Assembly: GCF_025264665.1 (NCBI RefSeq)
Contig: NZ_CP073697.1
Location: forward strand, 3,825,501-3,889,500
DNA from: Edaphobacter flagellatus
GTDB lineage: Bacteria > Acidobacteriota > Terriglobia > Terriglobales > Acidobacteriaceae
Direction: 5' to 3'
Length of the DNA stretch: 64,000 bases
Shown: in pieces, positions 33,946-43,164 of the stretch
Layout: every line of letters starts with the position of its first letter
Position numbering within the stretch: the stretch's first letter is position 1
The notes under the pieces: generated by a model
What the model saw: the letters and a program-made list of their open reading frames with translations, nothing else
What the model was told of the DNA's origin: nothing
The model's database searches: none
Position numbers and translations under genes: made by a program

Positions 33946-34383
33946 ATGAGTGAGGCATTAGGAACAACGGGAAAGATTGTAGGGTCGCGCGTACGCGTGC
34001 GTTATGCGGAGACCGATCAGATGGGCGTGGTCTATCACGCCAATTACCTCGTCTGGTTTGAGGTTGGCCGCGTGGAGTTTATTCGCAGCCTGGGGATGGA
34101 CTACCGGTCGATGGAGCGCGAAGATGGCATCGGCATTGCGGTCGTCGATGTTTCGGCACGCTACAAATCTCCTGCCCGTTATGACGACGAACTGATTATT
34201 GAAACGAGGCTGAATGCTGCACGTGGCGCAGTCATCAAATTCGGTTACAGGATTGTTAGAGCTGCGGATAGCACACTCTTGTGCGAAGGCGAAACCGTGC
34301 ATGTTGTGGTCGGCAAAGATATGAAGAAGCGCGCATTGCCGGAAAAATACGCGAAACGTTTTGCCGAGGTCCTCATCTCATAG
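33946..34383 (+). CDS. Acyl-CoA thioesterase (YbgC/4HBT family)
   Basis: A hotdog-fold thioesterase of 145 residues. The conserved motif RYAETDQMGVVYHANYLVWFE carries Asp24 and His31 of the YbgC-type active site. Members hydrolyse short-chain or hydroxybenzoyl-CoA esters; some interact with Tol-Pal. It follows the enoyl-CoA hydratase by 41 nt on the same strand and may recycle CoA in this acyl-CoA cluster. The ATG at 33946 is preferred over 33916. Confidence 0.9.
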   Translation: MSEALGTTGKIVGSRVRVRYAETDQMGVVYHANYLVWFEVGRVEFIRSLGMDYRSMEREDGIGIAVVDVSARYKSPARYDDELIIETRLNAARGAVIKFGYRIVRAADSTLLCEGETVHVVVGKDMKKRALPEKYAKRFAEVLIS

Positions 34384-34438
34384 TCATCAACATAATGCAT
34401 GATTGCAGAAGGCAATCAAATGGGAAGGTGGCATTCGG

Positions 34439-35176
34439 ATGAGCACAGCGAAAAAAGTTGCACTGATTTCAGGCGCGAATAAGGGAATTGGTCTTGAAAC
34501 AGCACGCCAGCTTGGGCGGCAGGGGATCACGGTTATTCTTGGCGCACGCGATCTTGCCAAGGGCGAAGCAGCGGCGGAGCAGTTGAAAAAAGAAGGCATC
34601 GACGCGAGCGCAATCCGGTTTGATGTCGTCAACGAAGCCGATATTAAAGCAGCGGTCGATAAGATCGAGAAGGACTATGGCAAGTTGGACATCCTCATTA
34701 ACAATGCGGGTGTCATGTTGGAACCGATCGGTGGAAACAACACGACCACGGTTTCCGAAGACATTCTCCGTAAAACCTTCGAAACGAACTTCTTTTCTGC
34801 CATTGCCGTTACAAATGCTTTTCTGCCGTTGCTCAAGAAAAGCGAAGCGGGTCGCATTGTGAATGTATCGAGCATTCTGGGCTCGCTCACTCTGCATGCC
34901 GCCGAAGGCTCGCCGATCTATGAAGCGAAGGCGCTGGCCTACGACTCCTCAAAGACGGCGCTGAATGCCTATACCATTCACCTGGCGCACGCGCTCAAGG
35001 GAACGAAGATCAAGGTGAACTCGGCACATCCCGGTTGGGTGAAGACCGATATGGGGACCGATGCGGCGCCGATGGATGTTGTGGATGGTGCGAAGACTGA
35101 AGTAGAGCTGGCCACCCTTGGCCCGGATGGACCGACAGGCGGCTACTTCCATCTGGGCGAGGCGCTTAGCTGGTAA
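34439..35176 (+). CDS. Short-chain dehydrogenase/reductase
   Basis: A 245-residue SDR with the cofactor motif SGANKGIG (11-18), the NNAG motif (88-91), Ser144/145 and the YxxxK pair (Tyr168, Lys172). The fold is the carbonyl-reductase-like branch: GANKGIG and [11 protein letters not shown] are typical. NADPH preference is likely from GARDLAKGE. The substrate is unknown. It begins 55 nt after the thioesterase stop. Its stop overlaps the end of the convergent B12-binding gene by 11 nt. Confidence 0.9.
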   Translation: MSTAKKVALISGANKGIGLETARQLGRQGITVILGARDLAKGEAAAEQLKKEGIDASAIRFDVVNEADIKAAVDKIEKDYGKLDILINNAGVMLEPIGGNNTTTVSEDILRKTFETNFFSAIAVTNAFLPLLKKSEAGRIVNVSSILGSLTLHAAEGSPIYEAKALAYDSSKTALNAYTIHLAHALKGTKIKVNSAHPGWVKTDMGTDAAPMDVVDGAKTEVELATLGPDGPTGGYFHLGEALSW

Positions 35177-35582
35177 GTAAACCGCGTAGCTTTACGTTAT
35201 CGCGGATAAATTGAACGGTTGTCTCAAGCGGTGTTCCCGGCCCAAAAATGGCCGCGACGCCGCTTTCTTTCAGCCGCGAAAAATCTTCCTCAGGAATCGT
35301 CCCGCCAAGCACCAGCAGGATGTCCTCGGCTTTTTGTTCACGTAGCAGGGCAGCGATACGTGGCACGATCACGTTATGCGCGCCAGACAGGATCGACAAC
35401 CCAATACAGTCGACGTCCTCCTGGATGGCCGCATGGACGATCATCTCCGGAGTCTGTCGCAATCCGGTGTAGATGACTTCCATGCCGGCATCACGCAGCG
35501 CACGAGCAATCACTTTGGCTCCACGATCGTGACCATCGAGGCCAGGTTTGGCGACAAGAACGCGAATCGGCGGCTTCGTCAT
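35166..35582 (-). CDS. Stand-alone cobalamin-binding protein (methylmalonyl-CoA mutase C-domain type)
   Basis: A 138-residue B12-binding domain with the base-off/His-on signature DGHDRG (Asp16-His18-Gly21), the SILSGAHN loop and GGTIPEED. It matches the C-terminal (small) domain of methylmalonyl-CoA mutase, which in many bacteria is a separate gene. It would pair with a separately coded mutase large subunit; none is in the window. The start at 35582 gives the normal N terminus. The longer frame to 35705 overlaps the M28 peptidase gene. Confidence 0.9.
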   Translation of the reverse strand: MTKPPIRVLVAKPGLDGHDRGAKVIARALRDAGMEVIYTGLRQTPEMIVHAAIQEDVDCIGLSILSGAHNVIVPRIAALLREQKAEDILLVLGGTIPEEDFSRLKESGVAAIFGPGTPLETTVQFIRDNVKLRGLLTS

Positions 35583-35616
35583 GCGCAGCGAGTATACGTT
35601 GTCCCGCAGCGAGCCG

Positions 35617-37233
35617 TCACTGCTCAGGTGCGACAGGCGCGCCCGCTGCGATAAAAGGGATCGTCTCGTTGGAATCAGCCAGATCTGCGACAGACCGGAA
35701 GACAAGCCTCACGATGCGCGTCGTTTTGGGATAATTGATGCGGTCGGCCGAATCGTTTTCGGTGTGATAGTCAGGATGCAGCCCGGTCTGAAACTCAACC
35801 TGCGGAATATGCATCGTCGCAAACCAAAAATGATCGCTGCGCGACCACAGCGAATCCGGATCAACGGCATCCATCTTGTAGTCGAGCTTTAGTTTCTCAG
35901 TCTTATTTTCGCGGTCGATAACGCGGCGCAGCGCCGGGTTGTAGCGCGTTCCCAGTACATTCACCATATTGCTGTTGTGATCCACAGGAGTCGGCCAGTT
36001 GGCGTCGTTCTCATCGCGCCCAATCATATCGAGGTTCACGGTTGCTACGGTCTGGTTGATCGGAACTACTGGATGCGTCACATAAAAATACGATCCGAGG
36101 AAGATGCGCTCTTCCGCGTCGTAAGAGATAAACAGCACGCTGCGCTTTGGGCGGATATTGCCATGCACAAGCGCACGGGCTACGCCGAGAATCCCGGCAA
36201 CGCCAGAGGCGTTATCGTCGGCACCGTGGTAGATGTGCCCATCGGATACCCCCATGTGATCGTGATGCGCCGTCACGATGATGGTCTGCGATTTAAGCTT
36301 CGGGTTGGAGCCCTCAAGCAGCGCAATAACGTTTCGTCCTTGACGGGTTTCGAGTCCCGTTAAAGCTTTCGTCATGCAGACAGAACTTTGAGGAATCTCA
36401 AGCGAGGCAGGTTGCAGCGTGCGATCGATGGCCGCCTGTAGATCATCCGTTTTCTTACCGCTCGGTGCCAGCAGTTGATCTGCGATCTCACGCTTCACCA
36501 GAAATGCAGGGATGTCCCACATTTCGCCGGCCAGAGCGTAGGACGTCGTCGAAGCAGGACGAGGGGATGTCGGCGGAATCGGTTTGATCACGCGAGGTAG
36601 GCGATCCTGGACCAACAGGATTCCCGCTGCACCGCGTTTGCGAAGCTCCTCAAGCTTTTGCCACTGAAAGGCATGGTAGGTGTCGAGTGCACCCATGAAC
36701 TTCGAAGCCGCATCGTTCGCCTGAGGCTCACGAATAAAAATCAGAGCGATCTTGCCCTTTACATCGATATTTGCGAAGTCGTTGTAGCCATACTCCGGTG
36801 CATCGATGCCGTATCCGGCGAAGACGACGGGGCCGCAGACCTTGCCTGGGCGCAGGCTCTGGCGCACCCACTGGAAATCCTGACTGAACTGGTAGCGATG
36901 ATCTGCGCCATCGATGGTTGCCGTCATCGCCGTGTTCTCTTTATCCACCTCGCCCGAGACGATATCCATGTTCTGAAAGTAAGTGCCGTTGTCGCCCATA
37001 GGCTTCAGGCCAAGACGCATGAACTCGGCAGCAATGTATTCGGTGGCGATACGGTCTTCGCGGCTCGTCGTATTGCGGCCAGCCAACTCGTCAGAGGCGA
37101 GGAAGGTAATGTCGGCGCGAATATCCTGTTCACGGATCAGCGCGGCAGCGCGGTCGATGCTCTGGCTATATACCGGAGCTGCAATCAGGCTCAGCGATAG
37201 AAAGGAAGCGGTTGCCGTTTGAAATAGGCGCAT
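35617..37233 (-). CDS. M28 family metallopeptidase with PA domain
   Basis: A secreted zinc aminopeptidase-like protein of 538 residues. The signal peptide is [20 protein letters not shown]-like domain (about 130-255) is followed by the M28 catalytic part: HHDHMG (about 323-328), GADDNASG (338-345), the SYDAEE Glu pair, the DMIGRDEN Asp, and a late His ([12 protein letters not shown]). The substrate is not readable. AGGA lies 6 nt before the ATG. A second, shorter M28 gene lies at 55312. Confidence 0.93.
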   Translation of the reverse strand: MRLFQTATASFLSLSLIAAPVYSQSIDRAAALIREQDIRADITFLASDELAGRNTTSREDRIATEYIAAEFMRLGLKPMGDNGTYFQNMDIVSGEVDKENTAMTATIDGADHRYQFSQDFQWVRQSLRPGKVCGPVVFAGYGIDAPEYGYNDFANIDVKGKIALIFIREPQANDAASKFMGALDTYHAFQWQKLEELRKRGAAGILLVQDRLPRVIKPIPPTSPRPASTTSYALAGEMWDIPAFLVKREIADQLLAPSGKKTDDLQAAIDRTLQPASLEIPQSSVCMTKALTGLETRQGRNVIALLEGSNPKLKSQTIIVTAHHDHMGVSDGHIYHGADDNASGVAGILGVARALVHGNIRPKRSVLFISYDAEERIFLGSYFYVTHPVVPINQTVATVNLDMIGRDENDANWPTPVDHNSNMVNVLGTRYNPALRRVIDRENKTEKLKLDYKMDAVDPDSLWSRSDHFWFATMHIPQVEFQTGLHPDYHTENDSADRINYPKTTRIVRLVFRSVADLADSNETIPFIAAGAPVAPEQ

Positions 37234-37241
37234 ACCGCATC

Positions 37242-38027
37242 CTACCGCTTACGAGCGATCTGCCAGGCCTTGGAGTATTTCCAACTCGTATACGTCGAGT
37301 GGTAAAGGTGCAGCAGCAGGCCTTCACGACCATCGCGAAATCCTCCGCGGAAAAAGAAGTTCCAGATGAAGGTCGCCGAAGGGATCACAAAGATATTGTG
37401 AAAGAAGGCGTAGAGCGATTTGCCGGTCTTGCCCTTTTCGAGAAGAATCTGCGCCCCAAGCGTGCTGTAGCGATCCATGTGCTCGAGATAGCTCTCGATC
37501 GTGGGGTAGGCGTGGTGGATCAGGTCGTGCTCCAGTGTCTCCAGATTGCCGTCGAAGGCAATCGTTTCGTGCACGGGCCGCTCGGTGAAGCGAGCCGGCG
37601 GAGCAAAATTCGCCGAGTGCTTGCGAAAAAGCCGCAGTTTGGGATCGGGATAGTAGCCGCCATGCTTCATCCATCGCCCCAGAAACAGATTGCGTCGACG
37701 CACCATGTACGCATCCGCCGAAGGCTTGCCGAGCAGCAAAGCCGCAATCTCGCGCTGCAGCTCAATCGTTACTTCCTCATCCGCATCGAGCGACAGCACC
37801 CACGTTCCCGAGCATTTTTCAATCGCTGAATTTTTCTGTTGCGCGAACCCCTTCCACGGCTCGCTGATGACCTTCGCGCCAAACTCGCGTGCGATCTCCA
37901 GCGTGCGGTCCGTCGAGCCAGAGTCCAGCACGATCACCTCATCGGCGAATCGCACACTCGCCAACGTACGCGCCAGATTCTCTTCTTCGTTGAGAGTGAT
38001 GATGGCGACCGATAACGTTGGCTGCAT
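37242..38027 (-). CDS. Glycosyltransferase family 2 (LPS core type)
   Basis: A GT-A fold enzyme of 261 residues. SVAIITLNEEENLARTL opens it, with DSGSTDRTLEI and the DXD-type LSLDADEEV (about 95-104). The long C-terminal part has WMKHGGYYPDPKLRLFR, typical of WaaE/KdtX-like core glucosyltransferases. It probably adds a sugar to LPS core or another envelope glycan from a nucleotide sugar. It starts at ATG 38027; the frame extends to 38099 without an RBS. It lies 8 nt upstream of the M28 gene. Confidence 0.9.
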   Translation of the reverse strand: MQPTLSVAIITLNEEENLARTLASVRFADEVIVLDSGSTDRTLEIAREFGAKVISEPWKGFAQQKNSAIEKCSGTWVLSLDADEEVTIELQREIAALLLGKPSADAYMVRRRNLFLGRWMKHGGYYPDPKLRLFRKHSANFAPPARFTERPVHETIAFDGNLETLEHDLIHHAYPTIESYLEHMDRYSTLGAQILLEKGKTGKSLYAFFHNIFVIPSATFIWNFFFRGGFRDGREGLLLHLYHSTYTSWKYSKAWQIARKR

Positions 38028-38143
38028 AGCTTCTGTGGAGAACTCTACTGATCCGATATGTTGAGCAGGGAATGATGCGATACAGGGATTGTGACACATT
38101 CCATCCGGTTACCGGTCACGTGATGCAAGCATTTATCGCCGAT

Positions 38144-38494
38144 TTACGAGAGCGTAATGCTCTCATCGCCCAGATGCTCACGCAACAGCCGCTGTGTCAG
38201 GGTGCGCAGGTCCTCGCCGGTCTTTGGCAGACGGAAGGCCTGAGCCTCTTCCACCCAATCCAGTTTGAAACTGGTCGTCAGCGCCGAGATCCATATCTGC
38301 CGCACAGGCGTATTCGGCGTAAAGACAAACTTGCTGCCATCATGTTCGAACAGTACGTTCAGCACGCCGTTTTTCTCTTCCGTCTCAAACGGAATCTCGT
38401 CGGATTCACTCTCTTCTTCCGCACGGATCAGGGACTGTTTCAACGCTTCAAGGGCGCGGTCGGACTCACGGCGAAAGCTGTTTTCATCGAGCAT
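38144..38494 (-). CDS. cyaY: Frataxin-like (CyaY) iron donor protein
   Basis: A 116-residue protein with the frataxin pattern: an acidic first helix (ALEALKQSLIRAEEESESDE), GVLNVLFEHDGSKFVFTPNTP, then VRQIWISALTTSFKLDW, where QIW and the final W are family marks. Frataxins bind iron and regulate IscS-type cysteine desulfurase in Fe-S assembly. The start at 38494 is the first sensible Met; a longer frame (to 38830) has no support. isc genes are not in the window. The assignment is by motif reading only. Confidence 0.78.
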   Translation of the reverse strand: MLDENSFRRESDRALEALKQSLIRAEEESESDEIPFETEEKNGVLNVLFEHDGSKFVFTPNTPVRQIWISALTTSFKLDWVEEAQAFRLPKTGEDLRTLTQRLLREHLGDESITLS

Positions 38495-38621
38495 AGGGTT
38501 AGTGTAGCGTTGCGGCCGCCCTCTCACCAGCACTTCAGTCCGGTAAAATGAAAGCAGGGCAACGGGCACAAGTATCCGGCCAGTCGTACGAGAAGAAGCA
38601 ACGGGATAGAAGGAGCATTTT

Positions 38622-39479
38622 TTGCGCAGCACTCTATTTCTGTTGACCGTACTCGGACTCTTTCCACTCGCAGCTACAGCCGAGAGCAATCCGAAACGCG
38701 ATCCCGTAACCGAATTTGCGGCCAATTGGCAGGCGCGTGCCTCGAAGACGCAGGCTGAGCAGCCTAAATGGGCCGTCCCCATGTACTCGCCGTTTCCCAT
38801 GCTTGCGCAGGTCTTCCGCCTCGACTTCACGCGTCAGCGCTCGTCGACCGGTGCAGATACCTGGAACATCGGTGGCGGCAAGGGTTTCAACTTCATTCCC
38901 TTTGAAAAGACACAGGTTGACGTCTTCTTCCCGGGCTACCTGATCCACACCGATGGGGCGCAGGATGGCTTTGGCGATATGACCCTCGTGGGCAAATACC
39001 GGTTCCTCTCCGCGCCGGAAAAGAAAGGGAACTATGTCGTCAGCGGAGCGCTCGGCATCTCCATCCCGACCGGCAGCTACAAAAATGGAGCAGCCAGTAC
39101 AGCGCTGACGCCCACGCTGCTTACAGGCAAAGGCTTCGGAAAGCTGGCGCTGATGAGCAGCCTCGGCGGAACGCTGCCAACCTCGAACACGGCCACGACA
39201 GGCCGTACCATCCATTGGAACACCGTCGCACAGTACAAGATTGGCAAATACTTTTCGCCCGAAGTGGAGCTGAACTCCAACACCTGGGTCGGCGGTACGC
39301 GCGACGGCAAGACGCAGATGTTTATCTCGCCGGGCCTCATCGTGGGCCGCCTGCCCTTCCGTCCTGCCGATCCACACAGCCGCATCGGCCTCACCGTCGG
39401 AGCAGCATTTCAGACGGCAGTCACCAGCTATCACACCTACAACCATGCGCTGGCAACAACCGTGCGATTCGTCTTTTGA
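38622..39479 (+). CDS. Outer-membrane beta-barrel-like protein
   Basis: A 285-residue protein with a signal peptide (LFLLTVLGLFPLAATAES) and alternating hydrophobic/polar strands with many Gly and aromatic residues. The chain ends VRFVF, with a terminal Phe as in outer-membrane porins. It resembles the transporter-type barrels linked to phenol/MetA-pathway import, but the match is loose. It starts with TTG at 38622, AAGGAG six to eight nt upstream. Function unknown. Confidence 0.75.
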   Translation: MRSTLFLLTVLGLFPLAATAESNPKRDPVTEFAANWQARASKTQAEQPKWAVPMYSPFPMLAQVFRLDFTRQRSSTGADTWNIGGGKGFNFIPFEKTQVDVFFPGYLIHTDGAQDGFGDMTLVGKYRFLSAPEKKGNYVVSGALGISIPTGSYKNGAASTALTPTLLTGKGFGKLALMSSLGGTLPTSNTATTGRTIHWNTVAQYKIGKYFSPEVELNSNTWVGGTRDGKTQMFISPGLIVGRLPFRPADPHSRIGLTVGAAFQTAVTSYHTYNHALATTVRFVF

Positions 39480-40727
39480 TCAGCGAGTGGAGTACTTGAG
39501 GTGGCCCTCGCGCCACGGCACGGCAGTACGCGCATCCAGGTCGAAGACGACGCGTCCGTTGCGAATCGTCATCTCCGGCACAATGCGTTCCGTGCCGTTT
39601 ACCTTGCCGCCCGCAAGGTCGGAATATCCAAACTGCCCGTGGTCGACGCGTAGCACCGCGATGTCGGCCACGGAGCCGACTGCGATCTGGCCCAGCTCAG
39701 GATGTCCAATCTCCGTCGCAGGATTCGTCGTCGATTCGCGAATAACCTCGGCGAACGGAATCCCCAGCGCAAGCATCTTGCTCATCACATTCGGCAGGTT
39801 CAGCATCACGCCGGTAGCCGAGCCGACGTGCAGGTCGGTCGAGATCGAATCCGGAAAGAATCCACCCTTCACCATGGGCTCCGCCAGGGCAAAGTTGAAC
39901 GAGCCGCCGCCATGCCCCACATCGAACTTGATGCCGCGTCTGCGTGCATCGAGCATGTAGGGCGCCGGCTTGCCATCCGGTCCCAGCAGCGGAGCAGGCA
40001 TACGGAAGACGTGCGTGCTGATGTCGCCCGGCCGCAGGATCGTCGCGATCATCTCTTCGTACGATTTGTTGTCGAACCAGCCGAAGTCCACCATCACCGG
40101 CAGATGGTTGCGCGTGCCAGCTTCCACGGCCTTTCGCACCGAAATGAAGTTCGGCTGCTGCCAATGAGCTGTCTTGATACCGACGACGACATCCCGGTTC
40201 TCTGCGATCACCTTCGATAGCGCGTCGAGATCCATATCGTGCTCGTTCTGTTCGGCCGCATCGTCGTTATTGGCCATGCCCGCACCCACGATGTTGACGA
40301 AGGCGAACAGGCGCGTCTTCGATGTGTCGAGTACCCGGCGACGGAACTCAGCAAAATCGCGCCAGCCCGAAGATCCCGCGTCAGCCGCTGTCGTTACGCC
40401 GTTGGGAATGCACATCACATCGGCCGGAACCGACAGATCCCCATTGCCCCATGCATTATGACGAAGTCCGGTAAAGACGTGGACGTGAATATCGACAAGT
40501 CCCGGTGTCAGATAAAGTCCCGCGATATCGACCGACTGTTTCGCCGCACTTGCTGGAATCGATGGCTCAATGGCAGCGATCTTGCCATCGCGTATTGCTA
40601 CATCCAGCTTGGCGTCCACATTGTTCTTTGGGTCGATAACGTACCCATTGCGAAGAACCAGATCATATTGCTGCGCATGTGCAGCCAGAGAGCAGGCAAG
40701 AAGGCCGGCGGCCAGTAGTCGAAACAT
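39480..40727 (-). CDS. Amidohydrolase/deacetylase family metallohydrolase
   Basis: A 415-residue TIM-barrel hydrolase with a signal peptide (LLAAGLLACSLAAHAQQ). LVLRNGYVIDPKNNVD is the small beta domain, DIHVHVF gives the first metal His pair, GIKTAHW has the lysine usually carboxylated, and KFDVGHGGGSF gives a further His. GSVADIAVLRVD ends the barrel. It matches the EF_0837/AHA_3915-like deacetylase branch. The exported form suggests periplasmic action. The frame runs upstream to 41048, inside ssb; start 40727 is clear. Substrate unknown. Confidence 0.87.
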   Translation of the reverse strand: MFRLLAAGLLACSLAAHAQQYDLVLRNGYVIDPKNNVDAKLDVAIRDGKIAAIEPSIPASAAKQSVDIAGLYLTPGLVDIHVHVFTGLRHNAWGNGDLSVPADVMCIPNGVTTAADAGSSGWRDFAEFRRRVLDTSKTRLFAFVNIVGAGMANNDDAAEQNEHDMDLDALSKVIAENRDVVVGIKTAHWQQPNFISVRKAVEAGTRNHLPVMVDFGWFDNKSYEEMIATILRPGDISTHVFRMPAPLLGPDGKPAPYMLDARRRGIKFDVGHGGGSFNFALAEPMVKGGFFPDSISTDLHVGSATGVMLNLPNVMSKMLALGIPFAEVIRESTTNPATEIGHPELGQIAVGSVADIAVLRVDHGQFGYSDLAGGKVNGTERIVPEMTIRNGRVVFDLDARTAVPWREGHLKYSTR

Positions 40728-40766
40728 AGTTCGGAGTATAGCGAAGCGATCGAAAGCCACGAATTC

Positions 40767-40820
40767 ATCGACGAAAAGGAAACGAGGAAAGCCCAGCCGG
40801 ACTCTCCTCGTCTCGTCGAT
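40767..40820 (-). terminator. Long stem-loop after ssb
   Basis: ATCGACGA (40767-40774) with TCGTCGAT (40813-40820), and inside it ACGAGGA (40782-40788) with TCCTCGT (40805-40811), form an interrupted stem just past the ssb stop. No strong T-run. Likely the ssb 3' end. Confidence 0.5.
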
Positions 40821-40831
40821 CGTAAGTAAAG

Positions 40832-41305
40832 CTAGAAAGGAATGTCGTCGTCTGTGATGCCCTGGTCGGCATAGTCGTTCTGCGAAGCGGGTGTGCGCTG
40901 ATCGAAGCTCGCTGTGCTGGAGCGCGACGAATAACCGCCAGTGCTGCCTTCGCTGCCACCGCGTCCCTGTCCTCCGCCCAGCAGGCTCATCTCGTTCACA
41001 AGAATCTCGGTGCGGTACTTCTTCTGTCCGCTCTCTTTGTCGTCCCACGAACGCGTCTGAATCTTGCCCTCGATGTAGAGCTGCGTGCCCTTCTTCACAT
41101 AGTCGCGCACGATCTCGGCGGTGCGGTTAAAAGCGACCAGGTTATGCCATTCCGTGCGGTCCTGCCAGGTGCCCTGCTGGTCCTTGACGCGGTCAGCTGT
41201 AGCTAGCGAAAAGCTTGCGACGGTGGTGCCTCCGGTCGTGGAACGGATCTCGGGGTCCTTGCCCACGTTGCCGAGAAGAATAACTTTATTGACGCCCTTT
41301 GCCAT
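40832..41305 (-). CDS. ssb: Single-stranded DNA-binding protein
   Basis: A 157-residue SSB. The OB fold begins NKVILLGNVGKDPEIRST, with FSLATADRVKD and WHNLVAFNRTAEI in order. A Gly/Ser-rich linker leads to the acidic tip DDDIPF, which recruits replication and repair partners. GGAGC lies upstream of the ATG. It is essential for replication, repair and recombination. Not linked to rpsF/rpsR here, unlike in many bacteria. Confidence 0.97.
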   Translation of the reverse strand: MAKGVNKVILLGNVGKDPEIRSTTGGTTVASFSLATADRVKDQQGTWQDRTEWHNLVAFNRTAEIVRDYVKKGTQLYIEGKIQTRSWDDKESGQKKYRTEILVNEMSLLGGGQGRGGSEGSTGGYSSRSSTASFDQRTPASQNDYADQGITDDDIPF

Positions 41306-41362
41306 TGCAGTTGCTCCAGTTGTTTCGTACAGGTTTAGAAGGTTGAGTCTAGCAGACTTGAG

Positions 41363-41587
41363 CTACTTGCGGCGGTCGGCAAACAGCTTCATCAGAGCCA
41401 GAATCAGCGTCAGCGAACCTGTCGGCAGGCAACCCATTGCGAGCACCAGCGCCAGCCAGCCCGAGTTGGTATGCGGCCCCATGCGTCCGATTCCGCCAAA
41501 GACTGTTTCCGCTGCCGTAGCGGACAGTACCCCTGTGCCAAAGATCGCCAGCCCCGTACGTAATAATTTTCGTGTATCTGGTTGCAT
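41363..41587 (-). CDS. Small 74-residue membrane protein
   Basis: From the ATG at 41587 it is 74 residues with two hydrophobic segments (LAIFGTGVLSATAAETVFGG and LALVLAMGCLPTGSLTLILALMKLF). It lies just after the DUF420 gene in the same direction, spaced by 26 nt, so it may be part of the ctaB-DUF420 operon. No family is recognised. The upstream extension of the frame (to 41818) is antisense-like within DUF420 and should be ignored. Confidence 0.6.
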   Translation of the reverse strand: MQPDTRKLLRTGLAIFGTGVLSATAAETVFGGIGRMGPHTNSGWLALVLAMGCLPTGSLTLILALMKLFADRRK

Positions 41588-41613
41588 CTCTAAGAACGTG
41601 CCCCACAGCAGGG

Positions 41614-42165
41614 TTAGTGGATTGCAGACTGCATCCAGTAGACGATGACTCCCGTAATCGAGACATAAAGCCAGATCGGGTAGGTATAGCGTGCCAACCG
41701 CCGGTGAGCAGGGAAGCGCCCCGTTAGCGACAGAAAAAAGGTGATCAGAATCATGGGTAGCGCAAACACCGACAGAACAATATGCGAAGCCAGCAGCTTC
41801 CAGTAGAACGGCCACCATGCGCTCAGCCGGTTAAACTTTGTCTCGCCGTGCAGTGCGAAGTTCACCAGATACGAGACCAGGAAGATCGACGAAAAGAAGA
41901 ACGCCGTAAACATCGCTGTTCTGTGTGCCGCAACATTTCTTGCCTTGATAAAGCGGTAGCCCGTCAGCAATGCCACCGTCGAGCAGGCATTCAGCACCGC
42001 ATTCACCAGCGGCAGCGAGCGAAGCTGCGTTCCTGCAACATCCGTCGGCGTGTGAAAGTAAACCAGCCAGCAGATAAATGCGCTGGCCGCCGCGCTGACA
42101 GCAATAATTCCCGCAATAATCGCAGGTGGGGTGCGTAGCGGTGTAGCTGCAGAATGATTCGTCAT
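41614..42165 (-). CDS. DUF420 membrane protein (cytochrome oxidase associated)
   Basis: A 183-residue membrane protein with five predicted helices and conserved His positions (AAHRTAMF; LLASHIVLS; FPAHRRLARYTYPIWLYVS), typical of DUF420. These genes usually lie beside heme-copper oxidase assembly genes. Here the ATG overlaps the ctaB stop (TGATG), so it is translationally coupled. A role in oxidase assembly or heme handling is inferred from that context. Confidence 0.9.
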   Translation of the reverse strand: MTNHSAATPLRTPPAIIAGIIAVSAAASAFICWLVYFHTPTDVAGTQLRSLPLVNAVLNACSTVALLTGYRFIKARNVAAHRTAMFTAFFFSSIFLVSYLVNFALHGETKFNRLSAWWPFYWKLLASHIVLSVFALPMILITFFLSLTGRFPAHRRLARYTYPIWLYVSITGVIVYWMQSAIH

Positions 42166-43130
42166 CAAAAGAGCAGACGTCCTTTCGCGTCAAGCATCAT
42201 GGCTGCCATCAGCAGCGGAAGATAAATCACCGAAGCCTTCAACAGATCGCGCGCATAGTTCCTCGACGCTTGCGCATTCGGAGACTGCGTAATCCGCGCA
42301 AAACGAATGGTGTACCACAGGTATGCCAGCGACAGGACCGCGGCCACCACCTCATACACCCGGCCCGTAACCCCAAGCCACGTCGGCCACAGGCTTACCG
42401 GAACCATCAGCACGGCATAAAACAGAGACTGGATCACCGTCGAGCGCGCTGCAAAATTCACATCCGGCTGGGTCGGCGTCAGACGGATCCCCGCTGCCGC
42501 ATAATCGTCGCGATACATCCATCCGATTGCCATAAAGTGCGGAAACTGCCACACGAAGAGAATTGCAAACAGAGCAACCGCGGGCCACTCAATCACGCCG
42601 CGCACCGCCGTCCAGCCAATCAGTGGAGGCAGAGCACCCGGAAACGCACCGATAAACGTATTCACCACTGTGATCCGCTTCAGCGGTGTATAGATGCCCA
42701 CATACCCGACCGCCGTCAGCAGCGTCAGCGTGCCCGTCAGCAGGTTCGTCGTCTGCGCCAGATACAGCGACCCCAAAAAGATCGCTGCAAAGCCCAGCAA
42801 CAGCCCATGCGCCAGCGAGATGCGCCCCGCCGCCATCGGCCGGTTCGACGTGCGCCGCATCAGCGCATCCGTACGGCGCTCCAGAGCCTGGTTCAGCGCG
42901 CTCGATCCACAGGTCACCACCGCGATTCCCGCCAGCGCCTGCAACATCCCCGCATGAAACGGGCTAATCCCGCTGGCCAGCGACCCAAGGTAAAACCCTG
43001 CCCCGGCCGTGATGACGACCATTACCGAGACGCGTAGCTTAAACAGCGTCGCGTAGTCGGCAAAAAGCCCAGGCTCTGCCACAGCCTTCTTAGCAGGGAT
43101 CGCCGTCGGAGTTGTCGCGGATTGCGCCAC
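42165..43130 (-). CDS. ctaB: Protoheme IX farnesyltransferase (heme o synthase)
   Basis: Adds a farnesyl group to heme b to make heme o for terminal oxidases. The 321-residue UbiA-fold protein has the Asp-rich motif in NQALERRTDALMRRT and the second in MAIGWMYRDDYAAAG. About eight or nine helices. Start GTG 43130. It uses farnesyl-PP, which the window's polyprenyl synthetase could supply. Coupled to DUF420. Oxidase subunits (ctaC-E) are not in the window. Confidence 0.95.
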   Translation of the reverse strand: MAQSATTPTAIPAKKAVAEPGLFADYATLFKLRVSVMVVITAGAGFYLGSLASGISPFHAGMLQALAGIAVVTCGSSALNQALERRTDALMRRTSNRPMAAGRISLAHGLLLGFAAIFLGSLYLAQTTNLLTGTLTLLTAVGYVGIYTPLKRITVVNTFIGAFPGALPPLIGWTAVRGVIEWPAVALFAILFVWQFPHFMAIGWMYRDDYAAAGIRLTPTQPDVNFAARSTVIQSLFYAVLMVPVSLWPTWLGVTGRVYEVVAAVLSLAYLWYTIRFARITQSPNAQASRNYARDLLKASVIYLPLLMAAMMLDAKGRLLF

Positions 43131-43164
43131 GTATCAAGAATATCGCGACTTTGCCTATGGGCGC

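Noticed and set aside
29896..35582. A new multi-gene system in the acyl-CoA region
   Set aside because: Each protein fits a known catabolic family; it looks like leucine breakdown rather than something new.
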